48,169 nt of DNA, taken from contig JAUSDY010000009.1 of the NCBI GenBank assembly GCA_030650395.1, forward strand, positions 1-48,169. Reading direction: 5' to 3'. Positions 16,821 to 24,945 of this stretch are shown piece after piece; within the stretch, counting starts at the first letter, position 1; the number at the start of each line of letters is the position of its first letter. Under the pieces are notes generated by a model. That model saw only the letters and a list, made by a program, of their open reading frames with translations. It was not told the origin of the DNA and made no database searches. The stretch comes from Acidobacteriota bacterium (lineage in GTDB: Bacteria; Acidobacteriota; Vicinamibacteria; Vicinamibacterales; UBA2999). Made by a program: the position numbers and the translations under genes.

Positions 16821-17639
16821 ATGAACTTTCGAAGTTGCCCGCCGGTGGTTTGTGCAGCAGTTCTACTCACGCTGTTCGGGTTCACTGCCTGCAACGAGTC
16901 GCCCGTCGCGCCCAGTCCACCGCAGACTCTACACACGGAGTTTGTGCTGCCATTTGACAGAACCACTGCCAATGCCGTCATAAGTGGTCCGACTTTCCTG
17001 TTCCAGGGAACATCGGCAGACTATCGCTTCGTACTGGAGGTCGACCGCGCGCCCTTGCAGGTCGAGAAGGCGGCCTGGCGAGTCACCGACAGCACCGTAG
17101 CCCTGATCGATGTACGTGGCCATCTGCGCGCGATCAACTCCGGACTCACTACTGTTCAGGCGACGTTTCAAGGCTTGGAGCGCAGCCAACCCATTCGTAT
17201 CGTGCCAGATCTCGCGGGGGATTGGGAGGGACCTGGACAGGTCACGACCTGTGGCGGAATGACGTGTGACTTTCGCCGATGCTTCAACTTCCTAACAGCT
17301 GAATCGCGTCGATTTGTGCGGCTGACGATCGCACAAGACAAGACAGAATTGAGTGGAACGATCGTGAATGGGGTTCCGCTTTCCGGGCTGACGGGCATCA
17401 GTATTCCCGTCACTGGACGAGTAGGAGATTCCGGATCGTTCGCTCTCACTGGCGAAACACCGACTGGGCCCACGTCAACTCTTGGAATCACAAGAAGTCT
17501 GATTCGGTCGACGGGTGCGACACTAGTGGGTGCGTTTAGCTGGCGCGTCGTGCGGCTCAACCCGTTGCAGGTCGGAACCTGCCGTGAGGATTTCACGGTG
17601 GATGTCGAATTTTCTGGGCTAACTCGCGTCGGTCGCTGA
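16821..17639 (+). CDS. Secreted lipoprotein with a BIG2-like domain
   Basis: A 272-residue protein with a lipoprotein signal peptide (lipobox FTAC, lipidated Cys at about 21) and a bacterial-Ig-like segment (VTDSTVALIDVRGHLRAINS, then GLTTVQATFQG). The second half has paired cysteines (TTCGGMTCDF, CFNF, TCREDF) and a beta-rich LSGTIVNG pattern. Function is unknown. I start at the ATG at 16821, which opens the signal peptide. Base composition is visibly less GC-rich than its neighbours, and inverted copies of one repeat family flank it, consistent with recent acquisition as a cassette. Confidence 0.75.
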   Translation: MNFRSCPPVVCAAVLLTLFGFTACNESPVAPSPPQTLHTEFVLPFDRTTANAVISGPTFLFQGTSADYRFVLEVDRAPLQVEKAAWRVTDSTVALIDVRGHLRAINSGLTTVQATFQGLERSQPIRIVPDLAGDWEGPGQVTTCGGMTCDFRRCFNFLTAESRRFVRLTIAQDKTELSGTIVNGVPLSGLTGISIPVTGRVGDSGSFALTGETPTGPTSTLGITRSLIRSTGATLVGAFSWRVVRLNPLQVGTCREDFTVDVEFSGLTRVGR

Positions 17640-17705
17640 GCCCAAGGAGTCCGTAGGCCGACTCCCACGAGGCGCGAAGCGCCGAGCCTACGAGCGAAGC
17701 GAGTC
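17640..17705. repeat. GTCGTAGGCTCG-type repeat, inverted right copy
   Basis: GTAGGC and GCCTAC bracket CGAGGCGCGAAGCGCCGAG and a downstream GAGCGAAGCGAG, making a multi-hairpin segment between two convergent genes. It contributes the stop codon and last residues of the uracil-DNA glycosylase gene and may terminate transcription from both sides. Confidence 0.6.
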
Positions 17706-18425
17706 CTTGAGTGTTCTAAGCACAGTGTCGTACATCCCCGGCGTAACGGTGCCGGTATTCGTGTTCTGCCGCGACGGATGGTACATGCCGACCAAACTCT
17801 CAACTCTTAACTCTGCACTCTGAACTGGCGGTGGCGCCCAGGCGACAGCGCCATGGGCGAATTGAGGCTTCGGGCGAATCACCACCCCTTGTCGCGCCCA
17901 CACCTTGAGCCAGCCGTCCCACGCGATCTTGCCGAGCGCGACGACGATTTGAAGCCGCGGTAAACAGGCGACCTCAGCCACGAGGTGATCGAGGCACGTG
18001 TCGATCTCTTCTGGCAGCGGCTTGTTGTCCGGCGGCGCGCAGCGCACCGCCGCCGCAATGTACGCATCCGTCAGCGTCAACCCATCGTCGACGTGCTGCG
18101 ATGTCGTGATGTTGGCGAACCCCGCGCGGTTGAGCGCGGCCATCAGGAAATCGCCGGAGGCGCCGGCGCCATCACCGGTGAAGACGCGGCCGGTGCGATT
18201 GGCGCCGTGAGCGGCGGGGGCGAGGCCCAGAATCAGGACCCGCGCCTGCGGGTCGCCGAAGCCAGGCACAGGCCTGGCCCAGTAGTCCTCATCCCGGTAG
18301 GCGGCCTTCTTTACCCGCCCGACCTCCCGGCAATAGGTGCGCAGGCGGGCGCAGCGGTTGCAGCTAATGATGGCGGTCTGAACGGCCGACAGAGGGTGAG
18401 GAGGGGTAGCGTGCCGGGCGCTCAT
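17688..18425 (-). CDS. udgB: Uracil-DNA glycosylase, family 5 (UdgB)
   Basis: A 245-residue base-excision repair enzyme of UDG family 5. Motif A is GLAPAAHGANRTGR followed by FTGD, and motif B is YHPSRQNTNTG, both diagnostic of UdgB. Cys22 and Cys25, with two later cysteines near 129 and 145, would bind the [4Fe-4S] cluster. It removes uracil and some other deaminated bases from DNA. Just before motif B, a stretch VQSAELRVESL is encoded by a heptamer array inserted in frame. The C-terminal DSLRS and stop codon come from a palindromic repeat. I start at the ATG at 18425. Confidence 0.92.
   Translation of the reverse strand: MSARHATPPHPLSAVQTAIISCNRCARLRTYCREVGRVKKAAYRDEDYWARPVPGFGDPQARVLILGLAPAAHGANRTGRVFTGDGAGASGDFLMAALNRAGFANITTSQHVDDGLTLTDAYIAAAVRCAPPDNKPLPEEIDTCLDHLVAEVACLPRLQIVVALGKIAWDGWLKVWARQGVVIRPKPQFAHGAVAWAPPPVQSAELRVESLVGMYHPSRQNTNTGTVTPGMYDTVLRTLKDSLRS
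17795..17825. repeat. AACTCTT heptamer array inside the UDG gene
   Basis: Four consecutive heptamers (AACTCTC, AACTCTT, AACTCTG, CACTCTG) then AAC. The same heptamer family makes the array at 44885-44926. It is translated as part of the UDG, directly before the catalytic HPS motif. Confidence 0.9.
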
Positions 18426-18496
18426 GTGTCTTAGTTGCAATATGTTACAAGCCCGCCCCTCGTGCCCGCCGCTTTCATTTCGCCCCCGCATGCCGC

Positions 18497-18533
18497 TAAA
18501 ATGGATCGATTGTCTTATCGACGAGAAGGAAGG
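18497..18533 (+). promoter_or_regulatory. Candidate -10 and Shine-Dalgarno for aceE
   Basis: TAAAAT (18497-18502) is a reasonable -10 box in the divergent gap between UDG and aceE; no clear -35 is seen. AGGAAGG at 18527-18533 is the likely ribosome-binding site, though 12 bases from the ATG is long. Confidence 0.35.
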
Positions 18534-18545
18534 TAATAGCCGGCC

Positions 18546-21224
18546 ATGAGAAATACAGCTCCTACCGATGCCGCCCAGCTCGAAGCCCTTGAAACACGCG
18601 AGTGGCTCGATTCGCTGGATGACGTGCTCAAGCACGGCGGCGCGGCGCGCGTCGGAGGACTGCTTCGCGAGCTCGGCATCCACGCCCAGAAGCAGGGCGT
18701 TCGACTGCCGTTCACGGCGAACACGCCGTACATCAACACCATCAACGCCAACGAGCAGGTGCCGTACCCGGGCAGCCGCGAGATCGAGCGGCGCATCAAG
18801 AGCCTGGTGCGCTGGAACGCGATGGCCATGGTCGTTCGCGCCAATCGGGTCGAAGACGGCATCGGCGGCCACATCTCGACCTTCGCCTCGTCTGCCACCT
18901 TGTATGAGGTGGGCTTCAACCACTTCTTCCGCGGACGCGACAACGGCAACGAAGGCGACCTCGTGTATTTCCAGGGCCATGGCTCGCCGGGCATTTACTC
19001 CCGCGCGTTTCTCGAGGGCCGTATCTCCAACGAACAGCTGGTGAACTTCCGCCGCGAGTTCAACAAGGGCGGCGGGCTGTCGTCGTATCCGCACCCATGG
19101 CTGATGCCCGAGTTCTGGGAGTTCCCCACGGTGTCGATGGGCCTCGGCCCGATCATGGCGATCTACCAGGCGCGCTTCAATCGCTACCTGGAAGATCGCG
19201 GCCTCAAGCCGAAGAGCGACGCCAAGGTGTGGGCGTTTCTCGGCGACGGCGAAACCGACGAGCCTGAATCGCTGGGCGCCATCACGCTGGCGTCGCGCGA
19301 AAAACTCGACAACCTGATCTTCGTGATCAACTGCAACCTCCAGCGGCTCGACGGCCCGGTGCGCGGCAACGGCCAGATCATCCAGGAGCTCGAGGCCATC
19401 TTCCGCGGCGCGGGCTGGAACGTCGTCAAGTGCATCTGGGGCGGCGAGTGGGACGACCTGCTCGAGAAGGATCCTGACGGCCTGCTCGTGAAGCGGATGG
19501 GCGAGATCGTCGACGGCGAATATCAGAAGTATGCCGTCGAGTCGGGCGCCTACGTGCGCAAGCACTTCTGGGGAGCGGATCCGCGGCTGCTGGACATGGT
19601 CAAGCACCTGTCGGACGAGCAGCTCAAGAAGCTGACGCTGGGCGGCCACGACCCCGACAAGGTCTACAACGCCTACAAGCGCGCCACCGAAACGACCGGC
19701 ATGCCGACGCTGGTGCTGGCGCGCACCATCAAGGGCTACGGCGTCGGCGAATCGGGTGAGGGCAAGAACATCACCCACCAGCAGAAGAAACTCAACGACG
19801 AAGAGGTCAAGGCGTTTCGCACGCGATTCGGCATTCCGATTTCGGATGACCAGGTCGCACAGGCGCCCTTCTATCGTCCCGCGGCCGAGAGCGTCGAGAT
19901 GACGTACCTGCAGGAGCGCCGCGCCGCACTGCACGGCCCGGTGCCGAAGCGGATCGTCCGCACCGAACCGGTCAGCGCGGACCTGAGCGACACCTTCGAC
20001 GAGTTCCACAAAGGCACGGCGGAGCGCAAGGCCTCGACGACCATGGTGTTCGTGAAGATGCTGTCGAAGCTCCTCAAGGACGAACACATCGGCAAGTTCG
20101 TCGTGCCGATCGTCCCCGACGAAGCCCGCACCTTCGGCATGGAGGCGCTGTTCCGCCAGGTCGGCATCTACGCGCACAGCGGCCAGCTCTACGAGCCGGT
20201 CGACCGCGACACGCTGCTCTACTACAAGGAAGAATCCGACGGCCAGATCCTCGAAGAGGGCATCAATGAAGCCGGCTCGATGTCGTCGTTCATCGCGGCG
20301 GGCACCGCCTACGCGACGCACGGCATCAACATGATCCCGTTCTTCATTTTCTATTCGATGTTCGGCTTCCAGCGGGTCGGCGACCTGATCTGGGCCGGCG
20401 CCGACATGCGGATGAAGGGTTTCGTGATGGGCGGCACCGCCGGCCGCACCACGCTCAACGGCGAGGGCCTGCAGCATGAAGACGGCCAGAGCCACGTGCT
20501 TGCGCTGCCGGTGCCGAACTGCCAGTCGTACGACCCGGCGTTTGCCTACGAGCTGGCCGTGATCATCGACGATGGCATCAAGCGGATGTATCGCGATCAG
20601 GAAGACATCTTCTATTACCTGACGGTGATGAACGAGCAGTACCAGCACCCGCCGATGCCGCAAGGCGTGAACGACGGCATCCTGAAGGGCATCTACGTCT
20701 GCAAGCCGACCAGCCAGCCGAAGGCGAAGCTGCGCGCGCAGCTGTTTGGCAGCGGCACCATCCTGCTGCAGGCGCTCGAGGCGCAGAAGATCCTCGAAGA
20801 GAAGTACCATGTCGGCGCCGACGTGTGGAGCGTCACGAGCTACGTCAACCTCCATCGCGACGGGCACGCCTGCGAGCGCTGGAACCGCTTGCACCCCGCG
20901 GAAGCGCCTCGCGTGCCGTACGTGACGCAGGTCACCAAGGACGCGCCCGGCGTGTTCGTGGCCGCGTCAGACTACCTGAAGGTGCTGCCGGACTCGATCG
21001 ATCGGTGGCTGCCCAAGCCGCTGCAGGCGCTCGGCACCGACGGCTTCGGCCGCAGCGACTCGCGCGCCGCGCTGCGCAACTTCTTCGAGGTCGACGCCCG
21101 GTTCATCGTGGTCGCCACGCTGTATGCCCTGATGCAAGACCAGCAGGTCGACGCGAAGGTCGTGCAGCAGGCCATCAAGGACCTCGGTATTGATACCGAG
21201 AAGTCGAACCCGGCCATCAGCTAA
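18546..21224 (+). CDS. aceE: Pyruvate dehydrogenase E1, homodimeric
   Basis: An 892-residue thiamine-diphosphate enzyme that decarboxylates pyruvate and reductively acetylates the lipoyl group of E2. It has the homodimeric AceE layout rather than alpha/beta subunits. The ThDP motif begins GDGETDEPE and ends near FVINCNLQRL. HISTFASSATLYEVGFNHFF and DEARTFGMEALFRQVGIY are typical AceE segments. The C-terminal transketolase-like domain is complete. It leads the E1-E2-E3 gene run. A heptamer array separates it from the E2 gene. Confidence 0.96.
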   Translation: MRNTAPTDAAQLEALETREWLDSLDDVLKHGGAARVGGLLRELGIHAQKQGVRLPFTANTPYINTINANEQVPYPGSREIERRIKSLVRWNAMAMVVRANRVEDGIGGHISTFASSATLYEVGFNHFFRGRDNGNEGDLVYFQGHGSPGIYSRAFLEGRISNEQLVNFRREFNKGGGLSSYPHPWLMPEFWEFPTVSMGLGPIMAIYQARFNRYLEDRGLKPKSDAKVWAFLGDGETDEPESLGAITLASREKLDNLIFVINCNLQRLDGPVRGNGQIIQELEAIFRGAGWNVVKCIWGGEWDDLLEKDPDGLLVKRMGEIVDGEYQKYAVESGAYVRKHFWGADPRLLDMVKHLSDEQLKKLTLGGHDPDKVYNAYKRATETTGMPTLVLARTIKGYGVGESGEGKNITHQQKKLNDEEVKAFRTRFGIPISDDQVAQAPFYRPAAESVEMTYLQERRAALHGPVPKRIVRTEPVSADLSDTFDEFHKGTAERKASTTMVFVKMLSKLLKDEHIGKFVVPIVPDEARTFGMEALFRQVGIYAHSGQLYEPVDRDTLLYYKEESDGQILEEGINEAGSMSSFIAAGTAYATHGINMIPFFIFYSMFGFQRVGDLIWAGADMRMKGFVMGGTAGRTTLNGEGLQHEDGQSHVLALPVPNCQSYDPAFAYELAVIIDDGIKRMYRDQEDIFYYLTVMNEQYQHPPMPQGVNDGILKGIYVCKPTSQPKAKLRAQLFGSGTILLQALEAQKILEEKYHVGADVWSVTSYVNLHRDGHACERWNRLHPAEAPRVPYVTQVTKDAPGVFVAASDYLKVLPDSIDRWLPKPLQALGTDGFGRSDSRAALRNFFEVDARFIVVATLYALMQDQQVDAKVVQQAIKDLGIDTEKSNPAIS

Positions 21225-21226
21225 GA

Positions 21227-21261
21227 GAAGGCAAAAGGCAAAAGGCAGAAGGCAGAAGGCA
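21227..21261. repeat. AAAGGCA heptamer array between aceE and aceF
   Basis: Five exact-period heptamers (GAAGGCA, AAAGGCA, AAAGGCA, GAAGGCA, GAAGGCA) start two bases after the aceE stop and end ten bases before the aceF ATG. Each unit carries AAGG, so the array may double as the ribosome-binding region for aceF. Confidence 0.95.
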
Positions 21262-21271
21262 AAAAAGCAGA

Positions 21272-22606
21272 ATGGCAGAGTTCATCCTTCCGAATTTAGG
21301 TGATGGCGTCGCCCAGGGCGACGTGTTGAAGGTGCTCGTCAAGATCGGCGACACGATTGCGGTCGATCAGCCGGTCGTCGAGCTCGAAACCGACAAGGCC
21401 ACCATCGAAGTGCCGTCGAACGTCGCGGGTAAGGTGAAGGAAATCCGCGTCAAAGCGGGCGACAAGGTCAAGCCGGGCCAGGCGGTCCTCGTCATGGAAA
21501 ACGGCGCCGCTGGGGCCGCCTCGGCTCCAGCGGCTGAAGCTCCCAAGCAGGAAGCCCCCTTGGCATCCGACGAACCCACGGCCGCCGAACGGCCCCGGGC
21601 CTCGGTGGTCGATATCGCGGCCGGCCGTCAGCCCGCCGCGCCGCCATCCCCGGCGCACACGGCGCCGTCGGTGCAGACCTCGTCGCCTGCGGCGCCGTCG
21701 GTTCGCCGGCTCGCGCGCGAGATTGGTGTCGACGTCAGCCAGGTGACCGGCACCGGTCCTGGCGGGCGCATTACGCAAGATGACGTCAAGGAATTCGCCA
21801 AGCGCGTGATGCACAGCATCGGCAGTAACGGCCAGGCGGCCGCGGCGTCGGCGCGTCCAGCCGGCGCGGGCCATGGCCCGGCGCTGCCCGATTTTGCCAA
21901 GTGGGGCGAGCTCGAGCGCAAGCCGATGACCGGCATTCGCCGCAAGACGGCCGAACACCTCAGCCACGCGTGGAATGCGATCCCGCATGTCACGCAGTTC
22001 GACAAGGCCGACATCACCAGCCTCGAGCAGGTCCGCAAGAAGTACCGCGGTGAAGTCGAGAAGGCCGGCGGCAACCTCACCGTGACCGCGGTGGCCGCGA
22101 AGGTGATCGCCAGCGCGCTCAAGGCGTTTCCGCAGTTCAACGCGTCGGTCGACGCGGCGGGCGAGTCGATCATCTACAAGAAGTACATCAACGTCGGCAT
22201 CGCGGTTGACACCGACAACGGCCTGCTGGTGCCGGTGATCCGCAATGCCGATCGCAAGAACCTGATCGAGCTGTCGATCGAGATCAACCAGCTCGCGGAA
22301 AAAGCCAAGGCGCGCAAGCTGACGCTCGACGAGATGTCGGGCGGGTCGATGTCGATCTCGAACCTCGGCGGCATCGGCGGCACGTCGTTCACGCCGATCG
22401 TGAACTGGCCCGAGGTCGCCATTCTCGGCATCTCGCGCGGCGCCTTCGAGCCGGTGTGGAACGGCACGACGTTCGAGCCGCGTCAGATGCTGCCGCTGTC
22501 GCTCAGCTACGACCACCGCCTGATCGACGGCGCCGACGCGATCCGATTCCTCCGGTGGGTAGCTGAGGCATTGGAGCAACCCTTTACCCTTGCCCTACGA
22601 GGATAG
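21272..22606 (+). CDS. aceF: Dihydrolipoamide acetyltransferase (PDH E2)
   Basis: A 444-residue E2 of the pyruvate dehydrogenase complex. One lipoyl domain (1-75) carries the lipoylated Lys42 in ETDKATIEVPS. An Ala/Pro-rich linker follows, then the E3/E1-binding domain (VRRLAREIGVDVSQVTGTG, about 143-180), a second linker, and the catalytic domain with SYDHRLIDGAD near the C terminus. It transfers acetyl groups to CoA and forms the core of the complex. A single lipoyl domain is at the short end of the usual range. The downstream gap before lpdA is 242 bases of tandem repeats. Confidence 0.96.
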   Translation: MAEFILPNLGDGVAQGDVLKVLVKIGDTIAVDQPVVELETDKATIEVPSNVAGKVKEIRVKAGDKVKPGQAVLVMENGAAGAASAPAAEAPKQEAPLASDEPTAAERPRASVVDIAAGRQPAAPPSPAHTAPSVQTSSPAAPSVRRLAREIGVDVSQVTGTGPGGRITQDDVKEFAKRVMHSIGSNGQAAAASARPAGAGHGPALPDFAKWGELERKPMTGIRRKTAEHLSHAWNAIPHVTQFDKADITSLEQVRKKYRGEVEKAGGNLTVTAVAAKVIASALKAFPQFNASVDAAGESIIYKKYINVGIAVDTDNGLLVPVIRNADRKNLIELSIEINQLAEKAKARKLTLDEMSGGSMSISNLGGIGGTSFTPIVNWPEVAILGISRGAFEPVWNGTTFEPRQMLPLSLSYDHRLIDGADAIRFLRWVAEALEQPFTLALRG

Positions 22607-22609
22607 GCG

Positions 22610-22846
22610 TTGCGTGAATCTGTTGATCTGTTGATGTGGTGAGCGGTTGATCTGATCTGTTGATCTGGTGAGCGTGTGATCTTGTGATCTGATTTTTTGA
22701 TCGAAGGCGAGGGCGCGACAGGTCACCGAGCAGCAATCAGCAAATAGATCAAGAGATCAGATCAACCGTTCAAGAGCTCAAGAGATTGCCAGATTAGATC
22801 AACAGATCAACACCTCAAAAGATCAACAGATTCGGGTCCTCTAGAA
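22610..22846. repeat. GATCTGTT-type repeat field between aceF and lpdA
   Basis: The whole gap is made of variants of GATCTGTT, GTTGATCTG and their reverse complements (GATCAACAG), in both orientations. The left half reads mainly GATCTGTTGATC and the right half GATCAACAGATC, so the field could fold on itself. The same family flanks the four-helix-bundle gene at 28262-28345 and 28838-28906. No gene or clear promoter is seen. Confidence 0.85.
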
Positions 22847-22848
22847 CA

Positions 22849-24258
22849 ATGTCTAGCCATGTAGCGGTAATTGGTGCGGGTCCAGGTGGTTACGCGGCTG
22901 CGTTCTATGCGGCCGACCTCGGGCTGACGGTCACGCTCATCGATAACGAGAAGAACCCCGGCGGCGTCTGCCTGTATCGCGGCTGCATTCCGTCGAAGGC
23001 GCTGTTGCACGTTGCCAAAGTGCTGGACGAATCGAAGCACGCCAAAGAGTGGGGCATCGAGTTCGGCGCGCCGACGATCGACGTCGACAAGCTGCGCGAC
23101 TACAAGAACCGCGTCGTCGAGAAGCTGACCAGCGGCACGGGCCAGGTGGCGAAGTTCCGCAAGGTCAACTACATCCAGGGCTGGGCGTCGATCGTCGATG
23201 CCAAGACGATCAAGGTGAAGAAGGCGGGCGGCGTCGAAGAGCACGTCACCGTCGATTACATGATCCTGGCGACCGGGTCGCTGCCGACGAAGATTCCGTC
23301 GCTCGCGATCGACTCGCCGCGCGTGCTCGATTCGACCGGCGCGCTCAACCTGCCGGAGATCCCGAAGACCATGCTGGTGATCGGCGGGGGCTACATCGGG
23401 CTCGAGCTCGGGTCGGTGTATGCGGCGCTGGGCACGAAGGTCTCGGTGGTGGAAATGACACCGGGGTTGCTGCCCGGCGCCGACCGCGACCTGGTCAAGG
23501 TGCTCGCGCAGCGCATCGAGAAGATCTACGAGAAGGTGATGGTCTCGACCAAGGTCACGGCGATGAAGGCCAACAAGGACCAGGTCACCGTGTCGTTCGA
23601 GGGCGAGGGCGCGCCGAAGGAGGCGCGCTACGACTACGTGCTGGTGTCGATCGGCCGGCGTCCCAATGCCACCATCGATGGCCTCAACAAGACCAAGGTG
23701 AAGGTCGACGCCAAGGGCTTCATCGAAACCGACGGGCAGCGCCGCACGGCGGAGCCGACCATTTTCGCGATTGGCGACGTCGCCGGCGAGCCGATGCTGG
23801 CGCACAAGGCGTCGCACGAAGCGCGCGTGGCGGTGGAAGCGATCGAAGGCCAGAAGGTGGTATTCGAGCCGGCCGCGATTCCGGCGGTGGTGTTCACCGA
23901 TCCCGAAATCGCGTGGGCCGGGCTGACCGAAGCCGATGCGGAGAAACAGGGCATCAAAGTCGAAGTCGCGAAGTTCCCGTGGCCGGCCTCGGGCCGCGCG
24001 ATTGCGATCGATCGCGTTGACGGCTTGACCAAACTGCTGATCGATCCCGAAACCGAGCGCATTCTCGGCGTCGGCATCGTCGGGTCAGGCGCGGGCGAGC
24101 TGATCGCCGAAGGCGTGCTGGCAATCGAGATGGGCGCCACCGCGTCGGACATGAAGTTGTCGATCCACCCGCATCCGACGCTGACGGAAACTCTCATGGA
24201 GGCGGCTGAAGTCTTCTTCGGGCAAGCTACTCACGTTTATAAGCCAAAGAGAAAGTAG
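22849..24258 (+). CDS. lpdA: Dihydrolipoyl dehydrogenase (E3)
   Basis: A 469-residue FAD-dependent disulfide oxidoreductase that reoxidises dihydrolipoyl E2 with NAD. The FAD-binding GAGPGGYAAA is at 9-18. The redox disulfide is Cys41-Cys46 in GGVCLYRGCIPSK, with YR where LN or LV is more usual. The NAD-binding GGGYIGLELG is in the middle, and the catalytic HPHPTLTE lies near the C terminus. It completes a local E1-E2-E3 set; lipA lies 3 kb downstream on the other strand. Confidence 0.95.
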   Translation: MSSHVAVIGAGPGGYAAAFYAADLGLTVTLIDNEKNPGGVCLYRGCIPSKALLHVAKVLDESKHAKEWGIEFGAPTIDVDKLRDYKNRVVEKLTSGTGQVAKFRKVNYIQGWASIVDAKTIKVKKAGGVEEHVTVDYMILATGSLPTKIPSLAIDSPRVLDSTGALNLPEIPKTMLVIGGGYIGLELGSVYAALGTKVSVVEMTPGLLPGADRDLVKVLAQRIEKIYEKVMVSTKVTAMKANKDQVTVSFEGEGAPKEARYDYVLVSIGRRPNATIDGLNKTKVKVDAKGFIETDGQRRTAEPTIFAIGDVAGEPMLAHKASHEARVAVEAIEGQKVVFEPAAIPAVVFTDPEIAWAGLTEADAEKQGIKVEVAKFPWPASGRAIAIDRVDGLTKLLIDPETERILGVGIVGSGAGELIAEGVLAIEMGATASDMKLSIHPHPTLTETLMEAAEVFFGQATHVYKPKRK

Positions 24259-24269
24259 AGCCGCCTCGT

Positions 24270-24335
24270 ACGGGTGCCTAAGGTGCCTGGGGTGCCTATG
24301 GGGTGCCTAGGGTTTGGTGCCCGGGTGCCTTGCGT
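24270..24335. repeat. GGTGCCT tandem array after lpdA
   Basis: Six GGTGCC-containing units spaced about 9-11 bases apart follow the lpdA stop. A short open frame on the minus strand (to 24478) reads through them. Confidence 0.8.
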
Positions 24336-24440
24336 GCATTTGCGATCTGCAGCGCGATCGCGGCGAGTCCGAATACTACCAACGGCAACCAGTCCGGGGC
24401 GCGGCCCAAACGCAACACGCCGCCGTTCTTCGGCGCTCGC
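24296..24440 (-). pseudogene. Remnant encoding a membrane segment
   Basis: A minus-strand frame encodes APDWLPLVVFGLAAIALQIA then a basic tail, a plausible transmembrane segment, before entering the GGTGCCT array. Its upstream side runs into an IS-end-like sequence. It could be the severed 3' end of the truncated membrane gene at 24946-25662, on the same strand beyond the insertion. The reading frame link cannot be proved. Confidence 0.3.
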
Positions 24441-24570
24441 GAAAAGTGACCCACTTCTGCTCCTGTAAACCGACCCACTCTCAGAACAGAATTTCAAACA
24501 GGGAAAGAGCGCCGAGTCTGAACCCGTCCGATCCGACACGCTCCTTCCCAGCTTCGGCGCCCCCAACGCT

Positions 24571-24632
24571 CACTCACTAAGAACGGACCTGTTGGGGTCA
24601 GCCACGACGACGTGAGGTCCGCTTGGTGAGTG
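24571..24632. repeat. Long imperfect stem-loop
   Basis: CACTCACTAAG plus CGGACCT on the left pairs with AGGTCCG plus CTTGGTGAGTG on the right, around a 24-base loop, with one mismatch and a small bulge. Nothing else in the window resembles it. Confidence 0.7.
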
Positions 24633-24865
24633 ACAGCTATCGGCTGGCTTTCTGCTTCCTGGCAGCTCATCCATATCAAGGAAGTTCTTATATTTCAATG
24701 AGTTACAAAAATCACTACGTGTTGGCGCGCGCCAAAAAACCGGGATCGCTCACTGTACGGGTGCCCTCTGTTTCGGGAGTCCGCGAGTGGCGCGGCCAGC
24801 CCTTGACGAATGACTTGGCGTGCGCCAAGGGCGAAGCCATTGGCGCGCAAGTGCCCGCTCAGCGT

Positions 24866-24939
24866 CGGCCGGGAGGCGGGTCAAGGGTCACCGAAGGTGA
24901 CGAGCGAAGCGAGCTTGCCCTTGACGGGCCTCCCGGCCG
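24866..24939. repeat. Branched palindrome with a 22-base outer stem
   Basis: The outer arms at 24866-24887 and 24918-24939 are complementary with two mismatches (CGGCCGGGAGGC against GCCTCCCGGCCG at the base). Inside are GTCACC-GAA-GGTGAC and a GAGCGAAGCGAG hairpin, so the segment could fold into a cruciform-like, multi-armed structure. Confidence 0.75.
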
Positions 24940-24945
24940 ATGCTA

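Noticed and set aside
17688-20894. A 1068-codon open frame on the minus strand running through UDG and across aceE
   Set aside because: Only the part up to 18425 has UDG motifs; the rest is the antisense shadow of aceE in GC-rich DNA, rich in Arg, Val and His with no family motifs.
21296-22579. Long minus-strand frame opposite aceF
   Set aside because: Arg/Asp/His-rich shadow of the E2 gene without any domain.
24270-24335. GGTGCCT array considered as a CRISPR-like array
   Set aside because: Units are under 12 bases with no unique spacers, and no cas genes occur in the window.
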